Positions 33,037 to 45,410 of a stretch of 64,000 bases of DNA are shown piece by piece. The position numbers and the translations under genes were made by a program. Origin of the DNA: Hansfordia pulvinata (lineage: Eukaryota > Ascomycota > Sordariomycetes > Xylariales); the NCBI GenBank assembly GCA_006538405.1, contig BJKQ01000006.1, forward strand, positions 891,001 through 955,000, given 5' to 3'. The stretch's first letter is position 1, and every line of letters starts with the position of its first letter. The notes below the pieces were generated by a model. That model ran no database searches, was not told where the DNA came from, and saw nothing but the letters and a program-made list of their open reading frames with translations.

Positions 33037-34556
33037 GCCCACGGCCAAGGACCGTATGCCTCTGATACCCATCTGAACACTATTTGCGATGCCACCATTC
33101 CATCTACACACCCACTCGGTCATTGGGTTTACTCATTTTCTTTACAATGTGTGCCTGAATCGTGTATCGGGCCCTCGCATCTTCCTTTACTACTCCTTCT
33201 CTTACTCTCATGCTTTTTCGTTAGGGCCATCGCACACACACACACAAAAGATACCAGCGACGGCGTTTATGGTTTCATTTCCCACAGGACGTTTCTCATT
33301 TAATTCTTTCATCATGGGCTGTGCAACCCCTTCTACCACTTCTTAATGTCTCACCTGACTCTTCTTTTTCTTCTTCTTCTTCTTCTCTGGGCATTTCCAT
33401 TGCTCGGGCCAATTTCCGTCTACCACGACGGGCTAGGGCAGGCACGGATACCACAGGCGCTTTGGCGGTCGGCCGGCTTTCCTTTCTACCACCTATTCGG
33501 GGTCTTCTCCGAACTCTACTCGTTCGACTCGCTCAACCAACACGGCGTCTTGCCTGGCAACCACATTGTTTCGTATTATCTCACCAACCCCACTGTTCTC
33601 TCAAGACGGAGCTCATGATGCTCCGCATGCCACGAACGGGACGTATTGAACGGACTAAATGGAGGGGCGGACGGGAATCAGACCCACGGATCTACTAAGG
33701 AAGGTGGGACGGGTTCTTGACGACGCCCAGATTGTCGAAATTGCTCGACTTGGCTGTTCTCTTTCCTAGGCTGATAGGACTGCTTGCGCAGCGTCGAACC
33801 AGGACTGGCTGCAAGCATGACCCGCACTAGCAAAACCGATCGGGTCGTCGGGCCATGGTCATGCAGCCTTGGACCGTGTGGAGCATCTAAGCACACTCCT
33901 GGCATCCCCCAATAAACACAATCACATGCATTCCCCACATGTCCTTTTGTGTCTTCGCAGCCCTGTGGAAAACTGATCCGTAGATGGGTCCTACGACATG
34001 ACTGTAAGGCGAGACCACATTGCCACCGCTCGTCGAAATCAACTACCCACTTGACTGGTCCGACAAACTTATATTCAAGGCCATGCCGCCTTTGACTGCC
34101 CACTTTCTTGGACTGCGGCTTGGTCAGTTGAGCGAAGTGCACACGTCGCCTACTCTGCTCAACAAGACCTCGTTCTAAAGAGTGGATGGTTCCTGCTGCA
34201 GAGCTTATACGAGTTTTATCACCTCACGTCTTTCATCGGAAGGCAAACCGAGTTGGTCATAACAGTCATCAAGCTTCGCATGTGAGCGAGGACCTGAACA
34301 GGGAACCAATATATTGTGTCGAACTTTCAAGTTGCAAAGGTATTAAAGGGAGTTGAACCCATGAGAAAGAAAGAGAAGGGCAACCCTTGCCAGCCCAAGC
34401 TGGACTGACGCGTGGAGACGAAGGTAAACAAATCTATCTGCTGATGCTTTGGTGTAGCTACCGTAGGCAGCTTGAATCAAGTGGCAGGAGAAAAGGGTCA
34501 GTCCGAGAAGCGTCACCAGCTTGAGTCCAATGACCGCTCTTACTCATGGGAATCTC
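33037..34556. other. Intergenic region between convergent genes
   Basis: This holds the 3' ends of the pepsin-like gene (+) and the F-box/UIM gene (-). A frame at 33346-33618 (+) begins with a hydrophobic Leu run but has no intron or family support, and is treated as noncoding. No RNA gene is recognised. Confidence 0.45.
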
Positions 34557-37500
34557 TCAAAGAGCCCTGCCCTTGCCCTTCCATCTGGCCCCATCAAGTG
34601 CGGGAAAGTGGTCCTCGAACGTTTCCATTTCCGTCGCGCTCACTGGTTCAGTCTGCTGCTCGGCGAGACTGAGTTTAAGAGCCAATTGGAGATCTTCATC
34701 CATGTCCTCATTGGCTGTGTAAGACGACGAGTCGACTCTTTTGACATGGGGCGCATGTGATGGTGTGAAAGAGGCATGATGGGTTGCCACAGGAGACGTC
34801 GACCATGGATCCCTGCTTTGACCATACGCTGTAGAGAACTCATAATCTCCCGGGCTGTGCTCTGGTGGAGATTGGCTCGTCTCATTTGCGCTTTCAAGCA
34901 GAGAAAGCCTCAGCGCCGTTTGAATCTGCTCCTCGTAGCTACTCTCATCGTCCAAGGTATTGGTGAGCGCCGCAGAGTTCGGCCCAGGATGGCTGGCGTT
35001 GATGACACTGGGCTCTGGGGTTGCGGTGTCGAAGCTGCCAGTAGTGGATGTGGTGTCAACATCTGCCCAGGCCGTATCAGTCTCGCTTGCGCCTGAACGG
35101 AAGCGCTCGTCGACGAAGGACTCCTGAGACATGAGTTCGGCAACCTGAATCGCCTCCTCTTCAGTGAGATCACCCAAGCCAACACCGAAACGAGATCGCA
35201 GACGAGCATCCTCCCGTGCCTTGTGCTCCTCCTCATGACGCAGCTCTTCAGCCTCAGCGGCGATATAGCCCTTGACGCCGGCTCCGTAGCGTCTGGTGTT
35301 GCCTCGGCCCTGGACCTCTGAGTGACGGAGACGGCGCTTGCGGCCACCCCCTTGGTTACTCGAGCTGTACGACCAGTAGCGCACAAAAGTGCCATGGCTC
35401 ATGACACCACGAAGGTAAGTAGGGTCAGGGTCAAGGTATATGGCTCCAACGGCCCGAATTTGGCGTTGCCACCGAAAAGCTGTCTAGGCATACGGTTTTG
35501 CGAGCGCGCATTCAGGGTCCGAAGGGGGTCCAATGTTGAGAAGAGGGGATCCCAGGCCTGCACGAGACCGTCACTGCCACCGTGAACAAGATAAAGTGAC
35601 GAGAGAGCCAAACAGCTGATCTCAGGCGAATCGGTCTGAATGGTACCAATCGGCTGCAGACCGTCCCCAGTGTGCGGTTCTCTCATGTTCCAGAACAGGA
35701 TTTGACCGGTGTTGGTACCGATGGCCAAAAATCGCCCTTTCCTTCCAGGGATGTCCGTGTGCGTTTGGATCAAAGGCGCTGTTGATGAGCTTGATGACGT
35801 GCTGCTCTCTTGCGACCGATCCTGCAAATTTGCGGTCACAACTGGGTGCGAGTTATCCGTTCCAGTAGCCGTGATTTGTGCAGCTTTCAGATCAACCACG
35901 TGCAGAACAGTTCCCTGCCACATATCGACAGTGGCGATCTCTTTTGGCAGGCCGGATGCAGCTACTTCAGACCCATGATCTGTGCCTGGCGATGTCATGC
36001 CCTCGATGTTGCGGGTGTACCGCAAGATACTGGGTTGCTGGTCCTCCTGCAGACCGCAGTCTATGACGAAGACAGCCTCGCCGGCCCCGTGGCCGTTGTC
36101 GCAGGCAAAATCAACCTCCAGCTTGCGCTGCATGTCCCATCCATGGCAGATTTTTCGGAAGTGGATTGGCTTGTACTTGAGAAATTTCTCAGTCTCCCGC
36201 GCTTCTGCGACGATCTGGTCCCGTTTCAGTTTCATGCTATCGCAAGACGATCGCGGTGAATAGGCACCGCGGAGGGCGTCCTTGGCACAGTCGTCGGAGC
36301 GGGCCTGTCGCCGACTGGTCTCAATCAGATGCCAGTAAGTGGTACGACCGGTGCGCCAAGCGAGCTTCTCGCTGTCGTCAGTATTCGTCTTGGTGCCGAC
36401 CAAGGCGGGGCTGACAGGGGGTTGGTTGAGATAGAAAACTTCGCCCAAGGCATTCAAGGCTACAGCCCACGCACGACGAAGATTCTTCTTCTCCTGGTTG
36501 TAGTTGTCATCAATTTTGAGGGATATGATGGGGACACCCGGGCTGAGAACCCAACGGGCCGTCATTTCGCCATGCTTGTAGCCGGGGTTGTGGTCGTAGC
36601 CAAGGGCATAGGTGGTGATCACGCCCAAAGTGGAACCAGTCATGATTCCGACCATTGAGCATGTCTGTGCTAGCACAGAAGACGACTTGGCGATCCAGAC
36701 GGAGCTGATAGCCTCGGACATGACGGGAACCTTGGGAATATCGGGATATGCGTCCACAATACGGGTCTCTTCACCCAGATACCTCCCACGGTACTCATTG
36801 CTTGGGCGGTAGAAAACACGGCCGCCTGGCCAGCCCTCTCCGCCAATGATACCCCAAGGATGGCTCACATCCATGACATTGGGGGCGGCCGCCTCGCCTT
36901 CGCCCAAGCCGTAAGGGACGAGCTGTGGTGCGATCTCCTCAAGTTGCGCAAAGGCAAAAGGGTCGTCAAGACCCCATTTTTCAAGCTTGCCCGTGGAGGG
37001 GTCGGCGGCGCTGGCAACGCACATGTCTGCAGCTCCATGAATGACCTTTGGGGCCTTTTTGCTTTCATGCGCAAAATCGGCGTGAAGCCGGTCGATGACC
37101 CACGGGAGTCTTGAGTTGTAAGTCAGAACGGCACTGTTCTTCTTGCCGGACTGACTGTTGCGGGACGACGAGCCGATGCTGCCCGAGGCGGTGGCTGGCT
37201 TGCCCCTGCCAAGATTACGCAGCAGGCGGGTTCTGAGAAGAAACTCGCTGCGCCATGACGCATGCGGGGTGAGCCGTGCGAAGAAACGCGTCTCAGAACA
37301 AAAGGTGTCTTGATCCTCATGCTGCCAGGCATCGTCTCCAGCATCGGCGGCGGCAGCCAGAAGAGCCTTGCGGCCGGGAAAGTGACGCTGGAAAGCTATG
37401 CGCCAGGCGTGAGGGGTCACCGAGAGGGCATAAAACCGCCTGCAGACAAGGGCCACGTTGGGAATCGTGTCGGGATGCATGTGTGAGAAGACCTGTGTCA

Positions 37501-38007
37501 ACAACTCTGCAGGGAACGTCAGCATGCCGGCAAAGGAGGCGTGGTGGCAGGGAGCTCACCATTGGGAATGTCCCCGAGCTGGGTTCCCAGGGAGGACCCG
37601 TCAGCGCGTTTGACGACCTGGAAAGACAGAGTCTGTTTCTTCCCACCCGTAGTCGGGGACAGAGCATTCTCGTAGTCAGAGATTCTTTGGCCTGGACCCT
37701 GCAGGGAGGGCTTAGGCTGGGTGCTGTTGTCGAGGCCCTGTGAGCTGCTCAATCCGAGCAGGCGTCTCTTGAGGGCGGCGAGGTTGCCAGCCGGGTCGTC
37801 AGAGCCCGAGGCAATACTGTCGCTGGAGCCCGGAGCGCCATCGACAGGAGAGTGCCCGGGCATGGCATGGAGCTGCGAGTGCTGAGGGGCGCGGAGTACT
37901 GAGGCCCTGGGATCATGGTAGAGGCCATATTGGGTGGGGTTGGCGGTGGAGGGGGAGGTGCTTTGCTGAGTGCTCTGGATGGAAGTTGCGGAAAGCTCTC
38001 GCTGCAT
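34557..38007 (-). CDS. F-box protein with beta-propeller-like repeats and two UIMs; frame break inside
   Basis: Probable SCF ubiquitin-ligase substrate adaptor. Exon 1 runs 38007-37560 and exon 2 starts at 37506 after a GTGAGC..CAG intron, joining DIPN to ELLTQVFSHMHPDTIPNVAL, a clear F-box. A long middle region follows, with WD-like strands (FLAIGTNTGQILFWNMREPH; LSSLYLVHGGSDGLVQAWDP). The frame then shifts: after NARSQNRMPRQLF the conserved continuation AVGAIYLDPDPTYLRGV is in another phase and leads into VRYWSYSSS and an acidic C-terminal half. That half has two ubiquitin-interacting motifs, YEEQIQTALRLSL and DEDLQLALKLSLAEQ. The break lies about 35440-35505. No normal intron restores the conserved block, so an indel, an unusual splice or an assembly error must be considered. 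The start is uncertain: Met at 38007 is the first in-frame ATG in a frame that stays open further upstream. Confidence 0.75.
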
Positions 38008-39915
38008 AAAGCTGAGTAATATGGACGGGGAGGGTAGTCTGGGGGACTGTGCAGTAGGAGTTGGCACAGTCGAGGCGTTGGCGTTCGTCGTCTTGCTCGT
38101 CTTAGCTCCGCAGCGGGGTCCGTGTTGGTGGTGATGGCAGGCCGACGCGTCGGCGGAGAGCGGCGAGCTGGGGGGGTGGCCGTGGCGGTGACGGTGATAT
38201 CGTAGGAATGTCTGGAAACCCTGGAGGCGGGCGATAGATTCGCTGGTGTAGAGATGGTACTCGCGGACGGTTGGTATCGTGTCGTGTCGTGTCGTGTCGG
38301 ATCGGGGCGCGGCGGAGGCGTGTTGGGATGGGTGAAGGTTTGAAGAGGCGGACTGAGCGACTAATCCCGGCCGGGCGGACCTGACGACATGACTCCGCGT
38401 CGGCCTCCAGTGTGGTTGCGGTCCCAGGCGTGCCAGGGCCGGGCGCCTTCGGCTGCCGGGTTGCCGCAGCTGTCAGGCGCCACGGGCAATGAAATGCAGG
38501 TGGCGGACAGCTCTTTCTCATTACCGCTAGCTTGCTTTGGGTATGTCCATCCGTACGAGTACGAGTACTCGCATCCGCCCTTTCATGCGTTGTGGTGCAC
38601 GGCACGGATGCCCGTGATGACTTCCCTTAGGTACTCATTGCGGAATCGTGCGTATCGCGTCACCCGAAGCCAGAAGATCCAACGCTTCCATTATCTGCTG
38701 TATCGCCTTCCCAAGAAACTCCCTTGCGAAGATGCTTCGATTGACCGGCTGATTCTTGGGCGTTCCACGTCTGTATCATGACACCACCAGTCCTCTAAAC
38801 TGCGCAGGTACTCTTGACACAGGCTCTCTCAATCAGCAAGTTCTTACTAGGTTTCCTACCACATGTACGTCCACATGTGTATCTACCTACATACTTACCT
38901 ACATGTAGGTACCCAACATAGATCTTAGTATGAAAACAAGGCCATCCGCTGGCGCTTACCCTGGATCTGACGCCAGCTTTGGTTGGGCTGCGTGGTGCCT
39001 GCGTTGTACTGGGCCGGAACGTGCCGCACCTGCGATGCGAGGTTTGTGGTTAGATGTTTATAAACAGAACCCTGATGCTGACTTCGGAAGATTAGGTGGC
39101 CCAAAGACCCGGTTCTAAGTTTACATCGTGCAGTTACAAGTGAATGTATGGGCTTATGCAGCGGAAAGCCGTCCAAACTGAACTTGGCTCTTCTCCACCG
39201 TGCAAAGTATGGACTCAGAACATCTCTTGAGCGAAAGATTTGGAGATTGACACTCGGTGATTAACATAAGCACCTAATCGATCTCGCCTTGATCCGTTGG
39301 CACATTGCCTGTGCGGCTTGTCTCACCGCGCGTCCCCGAAGTTGACCACCATGCTGAAATAGCCCAGTCTCGTCCAGTGTAGAGGCCATTCCACGCAGGC
39401 AACGGAGACGCATATGCGTGCCGATGGACGGCGGCATCTGCCATCAAGCCATCGACGGGGCAGAAGAAGAGGTCCCGTGGCGAAGGAACGTGTGGTTCGC
39501 GCCATCCCCGTCATCCGCCCCCCGGTCCGGATGGATTGTGAGCCATGGAGCTCGGACAGGATGACAGACAGACACGTGACAGTCTGGCGGAGCACAGCTT
39601 GGGCGAAATGACGACGGGAGATACTCCCGACGGACCCCACGGACCGGACAGGAGCTCGAACTGACGGGTCCGGAGCAAGGCGACCCCGGCCCACCGGTAC
39701 GGGTGCCTGGCAGTCAGAACTGGGCATGTCTCTGTCCGGCCTGGCTCCTAACGTACTTGCAATAAGAGCAGACTCGCAAGTAGGGTTGACCTTGTCCAGC
39801 GGGCTTGGCCCCTTGGCCGCTCATGAATACTCGTAGCACTCGTGGTGCGGAGCCACTCGCTGCTCCGCTTGACCTTACGGATACTCCCTACCTTATGTGC
39901 TTATCACGAGCCGCC

Positions 39916-39935
39916 GGGGGGGGGGGGGGGGGGGG
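39916..39935. repeat. Poly-G run (20 G)
   Basis: Uninterrupted G run in noncoding DNA, followed by further G-rich sequence. Length may be unreliable for sequencing reasons. Confidence 0.9.
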
Positions 39936-40020
39936 CAGGAGAGGGGGGCGGAAGAGGGGCACGCTCCACGGCGGCAGGCAGGCAAAAGTTGGGCAGCAGT
40001 GCCAAAGAAGCGCGGGCAGC

Positions 40021-40034
40021 TACGAGTACTCGTA
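40021..40034. repeat. Perfect TACGAGTACTCGTA palindrome
   Basis: A 14-bp perfect inverted repeat. A longer relative, TACGAGTACTCGTACGAGTA, lies at 40379-40398. Confidence 0.8.
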
Positions 40035-43000
40035 GGTAGCTATCAGGAATCCGTCCGCCGCGCATCATCCCGAGAGCGGGCTTCACGCTGCCGCCGTGAG
40101 TGGCATGGTTGGTTGGCGACAGCGGCGCCGAGTGCGGCAGCGACGACGAGGTCCTTAATCTGGGCTCAGAGGCCGTCGTGTCAGCAGAAGCTACTCGTAC
40201 TCATATCGGCCCCGGCGGCGGGAGCAGACGCCCGGCGCGCTGATCTGGCTCGGATTGGTGATGCGCCGGTCAAGGCGCGGCGGGCGCGGCGGGCGCGGCA
40301 AAGGCGCCCGTCGACCAGCATGCCCCATTTGGCATGAGATCCGCGGCGGCGTGTCTGTCCGCCCGCGATGCCCCGACCTACGAGTACTCGTACGAGTATG
40401 AGCACTCCAGCCCCCGGTCCCGCCGCCCCGCGTGCCCGTCTGTGCTTGTGTGCCTGCTCCGACTCGCAGTTTCCGTGCTGGGCTGTGTTGTGCTGTGCTG
40501 TGCTGTTCCAGTCTGCTCTGGTCTGATCTGGTCTGGTCTACTCCGTAGTTCGGTTTGTTTTGGTGCTCGTGCCGGGGCACCGGGACACAACCGGGGATGG
40601 CGGCGGCCGAGGCTGGTGAGATAGGCGTAGTGGGTGGCGTAGTGGGTGGGTGGGCGGGCGACAGGCACTCGACCCTCGCACGCACCACCTACACTGACCG
40701 GTGGGCGGGCGCGGCGGGTCGGGGCTGGAACCTGAAACAGTAGGACTCTGTGCTGAAAGCGCCGGCCGTGAATCCTCCCCTTGTTCGGAGATATCGGGGC
40801 GGGCGCACCCCCCAACTACAACACGTACTACTATTACTACTGCAAGGAACCGTCCGATGTTATGGATGGGGTATCCGTACGAGTGAGCACCTTGTGATTA
40901 CTCTCGCAGGGGGAAGGCTATCATCACGTAGCTCACTTCGGGCACTGACCGGCCGACTGGGAGCTGACAGCATACCCGATTGAGCCCCGCCACCAAAGGC
41001 CGTCGACCATCACCACCATCGTGGCACGGCTTGGCTGCTGGTTGGTAGCCGGGCACCCAGGCAAAGTAGGTAGGCAGCACAAGCACCCGGACCTCGAGGA
41101 GGCGGGCTTGACAACTCGCGCGTCAACCCCTCTTGGCCGCCGACACACAAGATTCCGCTGTCGAGTCATCTGTGCGAATGGGTAGAAAGCGAGTTGGCTT
41201 GATCCCCGTCGCCTGGGCGTCGGCTCGTACGCGTACTAAGCAAACCTCGCAACGGCGCGCCGAGACCTCTCCCGGTCGCCCCGCGCCGGCGCCGACCGTT
41301 GACTTGCTTTGCCTGGAACGACGTGGCCAAGCCGCTTGCACCCCAAGCGGCCACGCGGCCGTGGCGGCTTTCCTCTGCAAAAGCAATCATCGGCTTCTAG
41401 CAGTGGGGTACCACGACGGCCCGCGGCGTTGGGCCGCCTGGCTCGTCCCAAGCGACGGTGCTGGAGGCTGCAGAGATCTGCAGCGCTCAGACCAAGTCGC
41501 GACTGCTTGCGCTCTACAGAAGCGCGCCGGCACGTTAAGGGTATGATTGCAGGGGACGCGAGTGCTGTCTCGCAAGCGGGAAGGGAAGAAAGAAAATGGC
41601 AGAAAAAGAAACCATCGATCCGCTCGCGTGGGCGTGCCCAGCCATCCCGCGCACGCCGCGCTAGACACGTGAGCAAGGGCTGAAGATGAAGATGCGGCAT
41701 CACCCAGCTCGACGCGGCGCGGTCTTTGGGCGGGCTCTGTGTCAGCCCAAGCCGACGGAGCTGCCGACGACGAAAAACACGACGACGACAAGCGTCATGA
41801 CAGCCTCATCAGCAGTCGGCTGGCCACTAAGACATGCCATCGGCCGCTCCCATTCGCGGCCATGTCTGAGCTATTTTCAGGTCCACGAGCCTGTGCCATG
41901 CATGGCCGCACACGTCCCCGCCCGCTCCGTGTCTGAGTAACAATTGGAGGTCGCAGAGACAGCATGCTGTGACTGAGACAGTGGTGAGAAAAACACCCGG
42001 TTGACTAGAGAGCAATGGCAACGCTGCCATTGTGACCGGACCCCGTCCGGACGAGCCACGAACTGCATCTGTGGCCTTCGCAGCTGAGATCAGTCGCCGC
42101 TCTGGTTTGGGTCCTGCAGTTGTGTGGGTTGGCCTGGCTACCACTCGTACTCTCGGCATGGAAGAGGCCGTCGGTGTTGGACTTCAGCCCAACAACCACT
42201 CCCGAAGAGTGCTGGTGTTCGCGCGATAGACCCCAACTAAAGTGGTAATATCTGGAATGGTAAGACAGCGGTACCTCGTCTGTGAATGTCTGGGCACGAG
42301 CGACGATCCCCGTTGCGGACCTGGGCGCGGCAAAGACGACTCGGACGGTAGGCCCCGCTCGGTATGCAGAGCAGCCCCAGATCCCACGTGCTACTAGCCG
42401 GCTACGGACACACGAGTACTAATAATTAGCCAGGGTGAAGGTAAGGTATCTTTGGTCTTTGAAAGGGGGGAGTGAGGAGTGGAACCCAGTCCGCGTTGTT
42501 GTGGTCAACCTGCAGCATCAGTTTGATGAGCTGAGAGAAGACTTCGAAGATTTCGACAGCCTTGTGTCACTGATCAGCCCGGACGAGCAGTGTTGGGCAA
42601 CGTGGTCGTACGTGGCTATCGCAATGCTGCGGCGAAGGTAGTCGTGTTAGTGACATAGGCGATCACTTCGTTGGTTGCAGGGATCCGGGGCGCGAGATGG
42701 CCTAACCTTTCGCGAGACGGCCCTCTCGTAGCTCTTCATCAGACGACTATGCAGGCTTGATTTGACTTTCCGTCTCATGCAACAGGATGCGCATTGTCGT
42801 TTCGGTGGCAGTGATGAGGAGGTGAAATGAGGAGACGTGCAAAAAGCAAAAAGCGAAAAAAAAAAAAAAGGCTGGCATCTTGTCGACGGGCCGGGGGCTT
42901 GCGCATACATCAGTGGCAGTGGCGTGCCTCGTACGCGTACGGGTATGCTCTTCAGAAGGTAGTTACCTACTCGTAGAAGTTGACCCGGCAGGTGGAATGC

Positions 43001-45388
43001 TTGGCTTGGATTCAAAGCACTGATGGATGATATTGGGCGTCGGTCCTGTGGGACAAAGGGCGTTGTCAACCTCGAGGCCGATCGCGCCAGTTCATTTCCG
43101 ACTTTGAACATGACAGGGTTGAGCTAGCAATCAAGGCACGAACGTCTTTTCTCTGCCTCCTGTGTTCCGCGGGCGCCCGCCGACGGCGAACCTAACCTCA
43201 TCCAGCTAGGCTGCTATAGTTGGGCGCTGGAAGCTGGCATTGGAAGGCCTTAGGTACTCGTACATGTGCTCGTACCTTAGGTACCTAGCCCGATGCCATG
43301 GACCCCGTACCGCTGTACCGTGTTGCCGTCCAGTGGAGTCATCTTAGCTGGACAGACTTCTGGGCAGTCCAGTGGCAGCAATGCCGGGGAGGGGGTTACG
43401 GGGTACGGGGCGGCGCTGGGGGGGGGGACGGCGCCTTCCCTGCTAGCTATGCATGATCGGTGGACCCTTTGGGCGAACCATGGTTTCAGAACCACGACGC
43501 AATCTACGAGGTCTCTCTGTCGCTCGATGCTACCACGCTACCCAGCACCTGGCCTCCATGGAGGGCTGCTCTGTATGACCAGGCACCCGTCTCGATGTCG
43601 TGTATGTCACATCCAAGGGAAGCTGTGAGCCATTTCGTAAATGTGGGTGACTGCCGCCCAGGTGATTGGTAATGATAATACATCGTGTTGGGTCCTCGTC
43701 CCGGCGCTGTGCACTCAAAGACCGCCTCACTTGACGAGCCATCCATGCTGGCCACTTAGGGAGGTCTGGTCTATCCGTAGGTACGGGGTATTTGGCACCT
43801 TCACAAGATCGTGGCTCAGGTACGGCCCAAGCCCACCGAGTCGGGTCCCTCCCGTCTTACCGGGAGTCGCCTACCTCACTGCCTGCCCGTACCTTACATA
43901 CCTACCTAAGGTACCCTACTACCTACCGAGGTATGTAAGTTAGCTAGGTCTCGTACCTGAGTCGCGCATCTCCAGATGGACCACATAGGCAGTTACTCCG
44001 AACGCCCACATAATAATACCAAGGCATAAGGCATGGAAGCCGCGACGCTGGCAGCAACGCCCGCCACCTTCGGAATACAGCAGGCCGCGTGGGCCGCTCC
44101 TGAACCGCTCCTTCTTCTCGGCTCGACAGAGGAACCTTGGTGAGCACAAGGGCTTTGGCAAGCCGTACTCAGGGAAGGTACGAGTATCCAATGTGCCTGC
44201 GCTTCGCATGCGGCAGGGACCATAGATGATGGGAGTGACACCCCGTACATCCAATGTGGCCTGTAACAGTTCCTGTTGGGCCTCACGCCTGTACCTTACA
44301 GATGAGGGTGACTGCCGGGGTGGCTGCCCGCCGGGCCCGAGGAACGTCCAGATGATGTCGTGTTGGTACCTGGTAGGTTAGGAGGTAGGTAATGGAATAA
44401 TCCTCCGCAACCTCGTTGTCGCGACCCCTACCCATTCACACAAACACGCACACACACACACACACACCCGCCCACTCCCCCACACACCTCAAACGCCATC
44501 GGCGACGCGATCCGCTCTGCTTGTCTTCGAGAACAGTATTTACGCCGCATGAAGACTTCGCGACGCAGGCACGCATAGAGCGCCCTTGAGGGAGGATACG
44601 AAAACACTGCATGCGCGCTGGCCAAGCCTTCAGCCCGGGTAAGACAATCCGCGCGCCCTCCCCTCGGTACACTGGGCATCCGGCAGAGGCGCATTTCCCG
44701 CCCTTGGTCGGTGGTGTAAGATTACGAATACCCCCGTACTGACCGAAGATGGTGCTCGTAAGGTAAGACGACGACGACGTTCCACGGTACCTACCACGAA
44801 TACACACGCATGCAACGCCCGCACGCGCCCACCAAGTGGCATGACTGGCTGGATGCTAGCTGGATGGGTTGGATGCATCTTTGGCCAGCCCCTGTGAGAT
44901 CAGCAGCAAGGCTTGGGGGGAGCCTCGGAGCTTGTCCGATTTCAGCTGTGGAATCTTTGCACGATCCAAGTTACGGCCCCTCGAGCCCCTGTACCCTGGT
45001 CGCCGTCCTGCATTGGAACTCGTCATGACTACCGAGTACGAGACTGACTGGCGAGCGGGTCGTGTCTTGTACGACGTACCAAGCCCTCTGCCCCGGCCTG
45101 CCTTGATCCCTCGACAGCCTCAACCTGCAAGCCACCCATGTTCTCTGCCTGCGCTGGAATGCACCGCAAGGGTCTGGTTGCACTCTGTACGGCACCGCAC
45201 TACGCTCGAACAGGTGGGCGAGGCGCCGTTCATCAACGGTCGCCATCTCCATCGCGCGGCGCTCTGCCCCAGGACCGGTCGACTCCCGCCGCGCCGGCTA
45301 GCAGGGCTGCGATGGATAGCGGCGGAGGTCGACAAATCAGGACACAAGTCCCGAGATAAACGGACTGCCGGGCTCAAACCACGGTGCC

Positions 45389-45410
45389 TACGAGTACGTA
45401 TGTACTCGTA
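45389..45410. repeat. Extended palindrome of the TACGAGTAC family
   Basis: A TACGAGTAC arm, a central GTA and a TGTACTCGTA arm form a nearly perfect 22-bp inverted repeat in noncoding DNA. Confidence 0.75.

Noticed and set aside
33346..33618. 90-codon plus-strand frame starting with a Leu-rich signal-like segment
   Set aside because: It arises from a CTT repeat in the 3' region of the pepsin-like gene; the rest has no cysteine pattern, domain or intron. A secreted peptide cannot be fully excluded.
35487..35500. 14-nt GTATGC..CAG micro-intron that would repair the F-box frame
   Set aside because: It would restore frame exactly, but 14 nt is far below any functional spliceosomal intron length.
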